Shown piece by piece: positions 35,667-42,819 of a DNA stretch of 64,000 bases (the first letter of the stretch is position 1; each line of letters opens with the position of its first letter). The position numbers and the translations under genes are program-made. The notes beneath the pieces are model-generated. The model worked only from the letters and a program-made list of their open reading frames with translations. It made no database searches and was not told where the DNA came from. The DNA comes from Calditrichota bacterium (GTDB lineage Bacteria; Zhuqueibacterota; Zhuqueibacteria; Zhuqueibacterales; Geothermadaptataceae). The DNA is taken from contig QQUE01000015.1 of the NCBI GenBank assembly GCA_008501765.1, positions 248,001-312,000 on the forward strand, given 5' to 3'.

Positions 35667-37586
35667 TCAGACAAGTTCTGCTTCAACGGCTTCTTTTACT
35701 TTACGATTGTCCAAATGCTCTTTGCACCATAGCTCGAATGTCAAAAGCGACCATAAGCGATGGCTATTATTGTCAGCCTTGCTCAAGTGGCGTTTAAAGA
35801 GTGTTTGAACAAAATCATTACTAAAAATGCCACGTTTGTTGATAGCTTCGGGTGTTAGATGTTCACGAATAACATTTTGCACCACCGGTTTGTGTCGCAG
35901 CCAATTTTTGAAAGGTACACTGTGCCCGAGTTTATCCGTTCGAAAAACAATTTCATCCGGCAGCACGCCAGCCATAACTTTATGAAAAATAGCCTTCGTC
36001 TGCCCATTTTCGTCTAATTTCAAATTCGACGGAATGCGGGATGTATATTCAACCAGCCGGTGATCGAGCAGCGGATAGCGTCCCTCAAGGCCAAATTTAC
36101 GTGTCAGTTCCATGCGGCGCAGGTAGAATCCTGTTACGGTGTAATAATCACCATAAATTGTTTTACTGAGAAAATCACCGCCATCGGCTTCATGATAAAG
36201 ATTTTTGATATCCTGCAACGCATCTTTTTTGCTCAGCGTTTGGTACCAATCGGGCATGAGTAGTTTCTGCAGCTCCGCATCGGTGTAGTAAACCCGCCAG
36301 CGATTGCTGAAAAGGTCTGGCGAAAATCCGGCGCTGTAAGAAAAACGCTTTGCTTTGACCATCAGATTTTTCTTCGCTTCCGGATCAGGTAATTTTTGCA
36401 AAATAGATGTGAGTGGATTGCGTAATCCCTGTGGAATGCGCTCGAATTTTTCCGCCATTTTATCGGCCATGTAAACCGGGTGTCCCGCGAACAACTCATC
36501 GCCGCCATCGCCGGTCATCACATAATCCACCACGCCTGAAGCTTTTTCTGCCAGCAAATAGGACGCAACTTCGATACCGATATCGGAAAAAGGTTCGTCG
36601 GAAGCGGCGGCCACCTGCGCAATTCGATGCACATCATCGGCTTCGTAAGGCACTTCGTGGTGGGTCGTGTTGTAACTTTCGCTCATAAAGCGGGCATAAT
36701 ACGATTCATCAAATGTTTTGCCGCGGCAGCGAAAAGAAAAGGAATGCAGGGGGCCTTCCATCATCGGACGCATCAGTCCGGTAATCGTGCTGCTATCCAT
36801 GCCGCCGCTCAAATAGACGCCGGTTCGAAATCGATTATCGTCGAGCCGGATACGAATGGCATCGTTAAACAAATCGAGCAATTCTTCTTTATATTCTTCA
36901 TCTGATTTTTTGAACGGATCTTTGAAGGAAATATACCAGTAGGGATCGATGATCATCTGCCCATCTTCAATGCGCAGCATGTAACCGGGACGCAATTTTT
37001 GCACATCTTCGAAAACGGTGTCAAATGAAGGATTGTAATTGAATAATAAATAACGCATTACAGCGACTGAATTCAAGCCGGCATCAACCTGCGGCGAAGC
37101 TGCCAACTGGTGTAAGTTGGAGCTGAAATACAGGCGTTGGTTTTTACGGTAGTAATAAAGCGATTCAATGCCAAGATGATCGCGTATGATCCATAACCTA
37201 TTTTTGCGGTCGTCATGAATCACGATCACAAAATTGCCATTGCATTTGCGGAAGAACTGCGCGCCTTCTTTTTCATAGCCCCGAAATATAACGGTGCCAA
37301 CACTGGTCTGATAATTTTCATCAAACAATGTTCCCATTTGCTTCGCCAGCTCCGGAGCATTAAATATCCGGCCATAAACCGCGATCGTAACCGCCGCATC
37401 CGGATTGTGATAGAGGATATGCCCGGCATCGTGGGAACGGGCATTGGAACTGGCCATTGCAAGATTAAACTTCCCTTTGCGATATTCGTGTTGCAATTTA
37501 CTTATATCTTCCACACCCCAGTTTATTGCGTAAGATTCGGCTGGAGAAACAGCATTTATATCTTCGCCCAGACTTCCAAAAATCAT
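35667..37586 (-). CDS. asparagine-synthetase-like amide ligase without glutaminase residues
   Basis: A 639-residue AsnB homologue. The start is firm (AGAGGA, six bases, ATG), yet residue 2 is Ile: the catalytic Cys of class II glutaminases is absent. The NGE glutamine-binding triad is Y71-G72-R73, and the Asp expected near 98 is missing too (TSVGT). The ATP-pyrophosphatase domain is intact, with S260-G-G-M-D-S265 and a TGDGGDELFAGHP motif. Such degenerate N-domains occur in beta-lactam synthetases and lasso-peptide cyclases, which adenylate a carboxylate and use a non-glutamine amine. Here the substrate may be a uronic acid or amino-sugar (inference). First gene of a tight cassette. Confidence 0.85.
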   Translation of the reverse strand: MIFGSLGEDINAVSPAESYAINWGVEDISKLQHEYRKGKFNLAMASSNARSHDAGHILYHNPDAAVTIAVYGRIFNAPELAKQMGTLFDENYQTSVGTVIFRGYEKEGAQFFRKCNGNFVIVIHDDRKNRLWIIRDHLGIESLYYYRKNQRLYFSSNLHQLAASPQVDAGLNSVAVMRYLLFNYNPSFDTVFEDVQKLRPGYMLRIEDGQMIIDPYWYISFKDPFKKSDEEYKEELLDLFNDAIRIRLDDNRFRTGVYLSGGMDSSTITGLMRPMMEGPLHSFSFRCRGKTFDESYYARFMSESYNTTHHEVPYEADDVHRIAQVAAASDEPFSDIGIEVASYLLAEKASGVVDYVMTGDGGDELFAGHPVYMADKMAEKFERIPQGLRNPLTSILQKLPDPEAKKNLMVKAKRFSYSAGFSPDLFSNRWRVYYTDAELQKLLMPDWYQTLSKKDALQDIKNLYHEADGGDFLSKTIYGDYYTVTGFYLRRMELTRKFGLEGRYPLLDHRLVEYTSRIPSNLKLDENGQTKAIFHKVMAGVLPDEIVFRTDKLGHSVPFKNWLRHKPVVQNVIREHLTPEAINKRGIFSNDFVQTLFKRHLSKADNNSHRLWSLLTFELWCKEHLDNRKVKEAVEAELV

Positions 37587-37691
37587 ATCTATCCTCTTTA
37601 AATAATTAATTTCACAGACATCAAATTAATTGACCAGGTTAATTGCTCCAATCAAATAGGCAGCCCGCCCGGTCAGTGTGCTGGAAAAATC

Positions 37692-38927
37692 TTATCGTGA
37701 ATTTTGCAGCCGCTTTTTAAATATCGGCAGATTCTTCGTTACTTTTTCCGAGATTATTTGCGGCAATGACCGGCGACCAACGCCCGGCAACAAATGCAGA
37801 AACCGGTCTTCGATGCGCACGACACGCAGCGGGCTATCATACGGGGAATTGCATTTACGCCCCGGTAAAACACCCCAATACTGTGTTCTGAATCCGGCAT
37901 CTCTAGCCAGATCGCAGGCGATATCGGAGCCGATAAACCAGGGGTAACAAAACTGGTCTACTTTTTTTCCGGAAATATTTTTTTCAATCACACTTTTGCA
38001 CTTTTTCAAATCCTGCAAAATATCCGCGTTGAGCTCATCCTGGCTTTCATAAGTTCCAAGTCCAAATTTTTCGACTTGTTTACGGTAAAATCGATTGAGT
38101 TGCTGACGCCAATCAACACGCATAAAAAAGCTCGAACGTCCTTTCTGCTTAACAAACTCGACACAGGATTTGCGCACATCCTCATTGTCAAAATATTGCG
38201 GGATGCCACTCATGCGTGGCTCCGAGCGATAAACCGGCGTGCCTGCCGCCACATCGCGTTGGTAATTGGGCACGCCATTTTCATAGTAGACAGGAACATG
38301 TATATTTGCGTAGAAATAAAAATCGAAGTTTGGATTAATATAATCAACCACTTGCGGAGAAATATTTACCAGATGGTGATACATCGTGTGCGCCTGAAAA
38401 TCGATTTCTCCTGAGGCATGAATCGCGTTAATTTCTTCCCACGAACATAACGGGAATTCGCCTTTTTCACGCTCCAATAACTTCTCCAGTGGAACGCGGC
38501 CTGACAGATAATCATCGTAACTTGCTGATTCCGGTGCATCATCCGGAATGCAGCCCGGAATCAGAAAAGAAACAGCCTGAAATCCATATTTTTTCAGCAA
38601 CGGCCAGGCCACCGAATGCAAAGAAGCGAGGCCATCATCGAAAGTGAGCACCACCGAACGCTCAGGTAATTCCTGTTTGCCCTTCAAAATTTTAAAAAAT
38701 TCCTCACCATTTAACGTGCGATAGGAATTTTTCTTGAGATAAAGCAACTGGTCTTCAAAAGTGATCGGATCCGCGGTATGAAAAACGAACACCGGAATCT
38801 GATTCTCGATGGTTGCCGGGGATGAGTTGAAGACAAACTCCGGGTATTGCCGGGAAAAAATCCCTTTTATATCCGGCCAGTTTTTACGGTAACTCCAGCG
38901 GAGTTTATAAATTAATGTAGAGAGCAT
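37692..38927 (-). CDS. polysaccharide deacetylase (NodB homology, CE4)
   Basis: A 411-residue protein. Motif 1 is TFDDG (T95-G99, with the general base D97 and metal ligand D98). Motif 2 is H180-TMY-H184, completing the metal triad. QFCYPWFIG further on resembles motif 3 (RxPY/CYP). No signal peptide is evident, which fits the XrtA-associated deacetylase type acting on lipid-linked or nascent sugars. It would remove N- or O-acetyl groups from the repeat unit. The gene sits between a GT4 and the AsnB-like cassette, 105 bp from the latter. Confidence 0.87.
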   Translation of the reverse strand: MLSTLIYKLRWSYRKNWPDIKGIFSRQYPEFVFNSSPATIENQIPVFVFHTADPITFEDQLLYLKKNSYRTLNGEEFFKILKGKQELPERSVVLTFDDGLASLHSVAWPLLKKYGFQAVSFLIPGCIPDDAPESASYDDYLSGRVPLEKLLEREKGEFPLCSWEEINAIHASGEIDFQAHTMYHHLVNISPQVVDYINPNFDFYFYANIHVPVYYENGVPNYQRDVAAGTPVYRSEPRMSGIPQYFDNEDVRKSCVEFVKQKGRSSFFMRVDWRQQLNRFYRKQVEKFGLGTYESQDELNADILQDLKKCKSVIEKNISGKKVDQFCYPWFIGSDIACDLARDAGFRTQYWGVLPGRKCNSPYDSPLRVVRIEDRFLHLLPGVGRRSLPQIISEKVTKNLPIFKKRLQNSR

Positions 38928-38958
38928 GATTTTTCCGATCCAGATTCCCTGCTATTTA

Positions 38959-40086
38959 TCAATTTAAATGAGCGACTTGATCGTAAAGTTTTTCCAGCGC
39001 TGCAACATTTTTTTCAATGCTATAGCGGGCACTGTCAATTTGAGCCTGATGTGAAATCTTATCCCGCAATTCGGTGTCAGAAATGAGCCGCTTTAAAGCA
39101 TTTGCCAATTCACCTGCATCGGCTGGAGGAATCATCAGGGCATTTTTTCCATTCTCTGCCAATTCCCGCATGCCACCGACATAGGAAGCAACGATTGGTT
39201 TTCCAGCCGCCATCGCTTCTACGAGAGCGAGGCCAAATCCCTCCCGCAAAGATGGAATCGTAACCAAATCCAGAGCATTTAATGCCACTGGAATATCCGC
39301 CACGAATCCGGTAAATCGCACCCGATCTACAATACCCAATGCTTTCGCTTGCTCAACAAGTTCATTTTTCAGTGGGCCATCGCCGATTAATACGAGGTAA
39401 ATATTTGGATTGGATTGCGCCACTGCAGCAAAGGCTTCGAGCAAATATTTATTGCCTTTTTCCTCACGCAAACGTGTTACCGTACCAATTATAAAGGCGT
39501 CTTCCGGGACGTCCAGTCCTTTTCTGAATTCAGCTACTTTTTCAATTTCAATATTAGTAAATTCTTCGATCGGAATACCATTCCAGATAACTTCAATTTT
39601 CTTTTCCGGGACCGAGCGGCCTTTCATCATAAATTCTTTAACGGCCTGCGATACACCGAGCCCGACATCGCCTTTGTTGCGCAAAAGCCAATCGATGAGA
39701 TACTGGTGCGGCAGAACTTTCAGTACGGCGTGTTCGTGCACAATTGTTTTAGCGCCACTTTTTTTGCCTGCCAGGCGACCAAAGTTTGCCGAGCTATAGC
39801 CGTGCAAATGCAAAATATCGTAATTGCCTTTTTTAGCCAGATCAGCGATCGCGTTGATATTTTTGGGGCTGTATTTTCCTTCTTCGATGTAATAAACTTT
39901 GATACCATGCTGCTCGAGAAATTCGCCGGCAGAATCTTTTTGCCGCAATCCGGCGACATCGATTTGGAATTTATTTTTGTCGTGTAAAGGAATCCATTGA
40001 GCGAATAGGCGAGAACAACTACTGGGATTTACGCCATCCATGGAAAACTTATCGATTACGTGCAACACACGTATTGGATCAGCCAT
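38959..40086 (-). CDS. glycosyltransferase family 4
   Basis: A 375-residue GT4. The N-terminal FSMDGVNPSS loop replaces the usual GGAE. DILHLHGYSSANF and a KTIVHEHAVLK segment lie in the acceptor domain. The C-terminal donor motif is E282-x7-E290 in REGFGLALVEAMAAGKPIV, followed by GGM. It is cytoplasmic, with no membrane helix. The deacetylase gene starts 31 bp after it, so the two are probably one operon and may act on the same sugar. The donor is unknown. Confidence 0.88.
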   Translation of the reverse strand: MADPIRVLHVIDKFSMDGVNPSSCSRLFAQWIPLHDKNKFQIDVAGLRQKDSAGEFLEQHGIKVYYIEEGKYSPKNINAIADLAKKGNYDILHLHGYSSANFGRLAGKKSGAKTIVHEHAVLKVLPHQYLIDWLLRNKGDVGLGVSQAVKEFMMKGRSVPEKKIEVIWNGIPIEEFTNIEIEKVAEFRKGLDVPEDAFIIGTVTRLREEKGNKYLLEAFAAVAQSNPNIYLVLIGDGPLKNELVEQAKALGIVDRVRFTGFVADIPVALNALDLVTIPSLREGFGLALVEAMAAGKPIVASYVGGMRELAENGKNALMIPPADAGELANALKRLISDTELRDKISHQAQIDSARYSIEKNVAALEKLYDQVAHLN

Positions 40087-40111
40087 TTTTTAAAATCTCC
40101 AATGATGATGC

Positions 40112-40165
40112 TGAGCATCCCGAGTGTCCCACTGCTTTTTAGTGGGATGTATCGAGGGGTGCTCA
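40112..40165. repeat. intergenic hairpin element
   Basis: The core stem is TCCCACT (40127-40133) / AGTGGGA (40141-40147) with a seven-base GCTTTTT loop. The outer stem is TGAGCA (40112-40117) / TGCTCA (40160-40165). It fills the gap between the hexapeptide acyltransferase and the GT4. No T-run follows on the minus strand, so it is more likely a repeat palindrome than a terminator. Confidence 0.45.
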
Positions 40166-40231
40166 TGCTGAGTCCGTCGAAATGCTGGGATATGCAAAAT
40201 TCAAAAACCATGCTGCCTATTAATGGCTGTA

Positions 40232-41014
40232 TTAAACATTTTCCGCAATTTCATCTTCAGCCAATTCGCGTCGGTCTTTTACTGGTTTCGCCGGTGAACC
40301 CACTGCGATTTGCCAATCCGGGATATCCCGGTTTACTATCGCTCCTGCTCCAATGACACATTCTTTGCCGATATTTGTGCCATCAAAAACAACGGCGTGG
40401 GCACCAATCCAGGCTCCCTCACCAACGGTGATTCCGCGGGCTTCCCGTTCCTGTTGAATCATCGGAATGTCGGTACGGTTAAAAGTGTGTGTGCCGCCAA
40501 CGAGATAGGTGTACGCTGCCATGAGCACATTTTTGCCCACGTGCACGGAATTGGCCGAGAATATCTCGCAATTGAAGCCTATATTGGCATTGTCATCGAG
40601 AATAATATCGCCGTTTTTACAGCTCAAAATTGTATTCCGCCCGACAAAAACGCCATTGCCGATAAACAGGCCTTTGTTGTCTGCGCCTTTCGCGTCGAGC
40701 ACAACGTTGTCATCGATGACGACATTATCACCAATTTCAATTTTGCCGGGATGGCGCAAAACCACATTGGTTCCGAATGTCACATTGCGACCGCATTTGC
40801 CAAGCAGTTTAGGGAAAAGTTTGCTGCGCAATAAAAGCCCAAATGCGCCGGGCAGGAAAGACGTGAGTGTAATTATGAGTTCGTATTTAATCAGGCTGCC
40901 GATTCCACCGCCGCCAATTATCAATTCCTGATATTTTTTAAGCTTCGATTTATCGGCATCGAAGAGTTCACGTTGAATTTCGACGGTTTCTTTTTTAATT
41001 CCATTTTCACTCAT
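40232..41014 (-). CDS. hexapeptide-repeat acyltransferase (left-handed beta-helix)
   Basis: A 260-residue protein. A hydrophobic/helical N-terminal 70-80 residues is followed by many isoleucine-patch hexapeptides (IEIGDNVVID, LFIGNGVFVG, ITVGEGAWIG, TNIGKECVIGAGAIV), ending with the PAKPV motif typical of WcaF/LpxA-fold O-acetyltransferases. In the family, acetyl-CoA is the donor and the His in GTHTF a likely catalytic base. It probably acetylates a sugar of the repeat unit. It is oriented with the GT4/deacetylase genes and separated from the lipoprotein gene by repeat-containing DNA. Confidence 0.85.
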   Translation of the reverse strand: MSENGIKKETVEIQRELFDADKSKLKKYQELIIGGGGIGSLIKYELIITLTSFLPGAFGLLLRSKLFPKLLGKCGRNVTFGTNVVLRHPGKIEIGDNVVIDDNVVLDAKGADNKGLFIGNGVFVGRNTILSCKNGDIILDDNANIGFNCEIFSANSVHVGKNVLMAAYTYLVGGTHTFNRTDIPMIQQEREARGITVGEGAWIGAHAVVFDGTNIGKECVIGAGAIVNRDIPDWQIAVGSPAKPVKDRRELAEDEIAENV

Positions 41015-41031
41015 AATTCTGTTCCTAAGAG

Positions 41032-41088
41032 TCTCGTTACAACGTTCTGCGTGTTTACGTGGTGGCAGACGCTCCTGCGTCCCGTAAA
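41032..41088. repeat. dispersed repeat copy (TCTCGTTAC family) with hairpin
   Basis: The 19-mer at 41032-41050 matches 41647-41665 at 16 of 19 bases and resembles the ends of the element at 2533-2688. It is followed by a nested hairpin, TTTACG...CGTAAA enclosing GACGC-TCCT-GCGTC (41054-41088). The two copies bracket the lipoprotein gene 41118-41639. Confidence 0.5.
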
Positions 41089-41093
41089 AATAC

Positions 41094-41109
41094 GCCCTTT
41101 TTTCCGGGC
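41094..41109 (-). terminator. possible weak terminator after the lipoprotein gene
   Basis: On the minus strand, GCCC-GGAAAAAA-GGGC is followed by GTATTTTT, starting about 9 bp past the stop at 41118. The stem is only 4 bp, so the call is tentative. Confidence 0.3.
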
Positions 41110-41117
41110 TTTATTTT

Positions 41118-41639
41118 TCAATTTATCTTCTTCACTTTTATATCACCATAACTTTGATATGTTGAATCATCAGTTACAGCATTAATAAAAAGTCTGTAAA
41201 TACCCTCTTGTACTGGTTTACCTGAATCATTTTTTAAATTCCAACTAACCTTATACCTGCCAATTGACATGCTTGTATTATTTAAAATTTTATTATTTAT
41301 TACATGCCCAAGGCTATCATTAATGGTTATTGTAACGAAAGCTTTTTCAGGAAGAATAAAATTAAAAACTAGTATTGTTAGTAGAGAATCTTCTCTCAAA
41401 GTTACAGGATTTGGATATGCAGGGAAAACCCTAAATGGCCCAGGATTGGTGTCCGTTGAAGAAAATCTAGGTTGCCAATCATTAATATCATCTTCGATTA
41501 CATTTCCCATTGTATCCGTTTTGCAAATACCAGAGTATAAAGTTTCCACAGGTTTAGTAACGTTTTTCTCACATGAGATTTGTATTGATAAAAATGCTGT
41601 AGTTACCAATAGAGCAATTGTTTTAAATAAAATTTTCAT
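41118..41639 (-). CDS. small lipoprotein with FlgD-like/PNP-type C-terminal domain
   Basis: A 173-residue protein. It has a lipoprotein signal peptide with the lipid-attachment Cys near residue 23 (LSIQISC-EK). After a short polar region comes FPAYPNPV and an Ig-like fold ending SWNLKNDSGKPVQEGIYRLFINA, the pattern of FlgD-like/secretion-system sorting domains of FCB-group proteins. It is unusual for the same short protein to be both a lipoprotein and to carry this domain. Its codons are more AT-rich than its neighbours, and repeats flank it, suggesting it was inserted into the locus. The function is unknown. Confidence 0.7.
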   Translation of the reverse strand: MKILFKTIALLVTTAFLSIQISCEKNVTKPVETLYSGICKTDTMGNVIEDDINDWQPRFSSTDTNPGPFRVFPAYPNPVTLREDSLLTILVFNFILPEKAFVTITINDSLGHVINNKILNNTSMSIGRYKVSWNLKNDSGKPVQEGIYRLFINAVTDDSTYQSYGDIKVKKIN

Positions 41640-41646
41640 ATTCCGT

Positions 41647-41779
41647 TCTCGTTACCACGCCCTGCTTCCCAAAAAAACATTCTCTCATAACATCAACTGA
41701 TTTCCAGACTTCGCTTTCTGTGTCATATTACGCCCGTTGGGGCGTGCTTCAAAGGACACTGAGCGGAGTCGAATTGTCC
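41647..41779. repeat. repeat-rich gap: TCTCGTTAC copy and two small palindromes
   Basis: The direct-repeat copy at 41647-41665 is followed by a tetraloop hairpin ACGCCC-GTTG-GGGCGT (41730-41745) and the palindromic segment GGACA...TGTCC (41754-41779). There is no gene. It separates the SDR gene from the lipoprotein gene. Confidence 0.45.
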
Positions 41780-41835
41780 GGGTTTTGTGTAGATTCAAGT
41801 TCCGGCTTCAACTCTGCTCAGCCTCCTAGAAGAAT

Positions 41836-42819
41836 CTAATTTAAAAGTCCCTGTTCTTTGTACCACTTGGCGGTGCGGGTTAATCCATCATCCAACTGAA
41901 TTATCGGTTGATACCCCAGCAACTTCTTCGCTTTCGAGATATCAAAAGCGCGGTCTTTGATGAAAAAATCAACACGGCGGCGGTAAATTGGCGGGGCAAT
42001 GCCAAATGGACGACAGATTATTTCGCACAAAAGCCCTGCAAACCAGACTGGCCACACAGGTATTTTCAGCTTCGGTACAGATTTTTTCAGTATGCCAGCT
42101 ATTTTTTCAACGAGTTCGCCCAGGGTTAAATAGCCTTCACCACCGATCGTAAAAATTTCGCCCAAGGCTTCTTCCCGCTCACCGGCCAGGGCTATTCCAG
42201 CCACCAAATCTTCCACAAAAGTCAGGTGGTACAATACCTTGCCGTTTCCGATCATGCGGAATTTACCGTTGTGGATAAATTTGAATATTTTCAAGAAACG
42301 GTCATCACCGGGGCCATAAATGCCAACGGGGCGAACGACGGTGCCGGGCAGGTTTTCCCTTTTGAAAAATTCAAGGGCGTATTTTTCGCCATCTAATTTC
42401 GATTCCTGGTAGTAATCACCCGGTTTGTACGGTGCATCTTCTTTGGCTGGTGGGTTATCGATTTCACCCTGCACGCCGACCGTACTGCAATGAACAAAAC
42501 GCTGCACGCCAGCTCGCTTGGCCTCTTCCAACATTTTTCGTGTGCCATCGAGATTCACATCCCAAAATGCTTGTTTTGGCACATCTTCAGCCCGAAAAAG
42601 CGCTGCGATATGAAAGACGACATCGATTCCTTCGGCTGCTCCGTTAACATCTTTATCAGTTCCCAGATCACCAAAAAAATACTCAACACCCAGTCCTTCC
42701 AAGGTCGAAAGATCGGATGTTTTACGCACGAGAACCCGGACATCATAGCCTTTTTCGAGCAGGTGTTTGGTTAAATAACTTCCTGTAAAACCGTTCGCGC
42801 CGGTTACCAATGCCTTCAT
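41836..42819 (-). CDS. NAD(P)-dependent epimerase/reductase (extended SDR)
   Basis: A 327-residue SDR. The nucleotide-binding motif is G7-x-x-G10-x-x-G13 (GANGFTG), and the catalytic pair is Y137-K141 in YQESK, with HCSTVGVQG before it. The ANGFTG and VRPVGIYGPGD forms are closer to the 3-beta-HSD/dihydroflavonol-reductase branch than to UDP-sugar epimerases, so the substrate could be a nucleotide sugar or a lipid. The ATG lies directly before the stop codon of asnB (42820-42822), so the two are co-translated. It ends at a repeat-rich gap. Confidence 0.82.
   Translation of the reverse strand: MKALVTGANGFTGSYLTKHLLEKGYDVRVLVRKTSDLSTLEGLGVEYFFGDLGTDKDVNGAAEGIDVVFHIAALFRAEDVPKQAFWDVNLDGTRKMLEEAKRAGVQRFVHCSTVGVQGEIDNPPAKEDAPYKPGDYYQESKLDGEKYALEFFKRENLPGTVVRPVGIYGPGDDRFLKIFKFIHNGKFRMIGNGKVLYHLTFVEDLVAGIALAGEREEALGEIFTIGGEGYLTLGELVEKIAGILKKSVPKLKIPVWPVWFAGLLCEIICRPFGIAPPIYRRRVDFFIKDRAFDISKAKKLLGYQPIIQLDDGLTRTAKWYKEQGLLN

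Noticed and set aside
33856-37586. Carbapenem/beta-lactam-like biosynthesis (AsnB-like ligase plus P5C enzyme)
   Set aside because: No carboxymethylproline synthase (CarB-like) or oxygenase is present, and the surroundings are polysaccharide genes.
35667-37586. Lasso-peptide cyclase
   Set aside because: No precursor peptide, RRE protein or transglutaminase-like protease nearby, and the protein keeps a full-length N-domain.
39415-39987. 190-codon plus-strand frame
   Set aside because: Antisense shadow of the GT4 at 38959-40086, whose motifs are clear.
41118-41639. Type IX secretion cargo
   Set aside because: The C-terminal domain has a PNP-type motif, but a lipobox Cys follows the signal peptide and no T9SS genes are visible.
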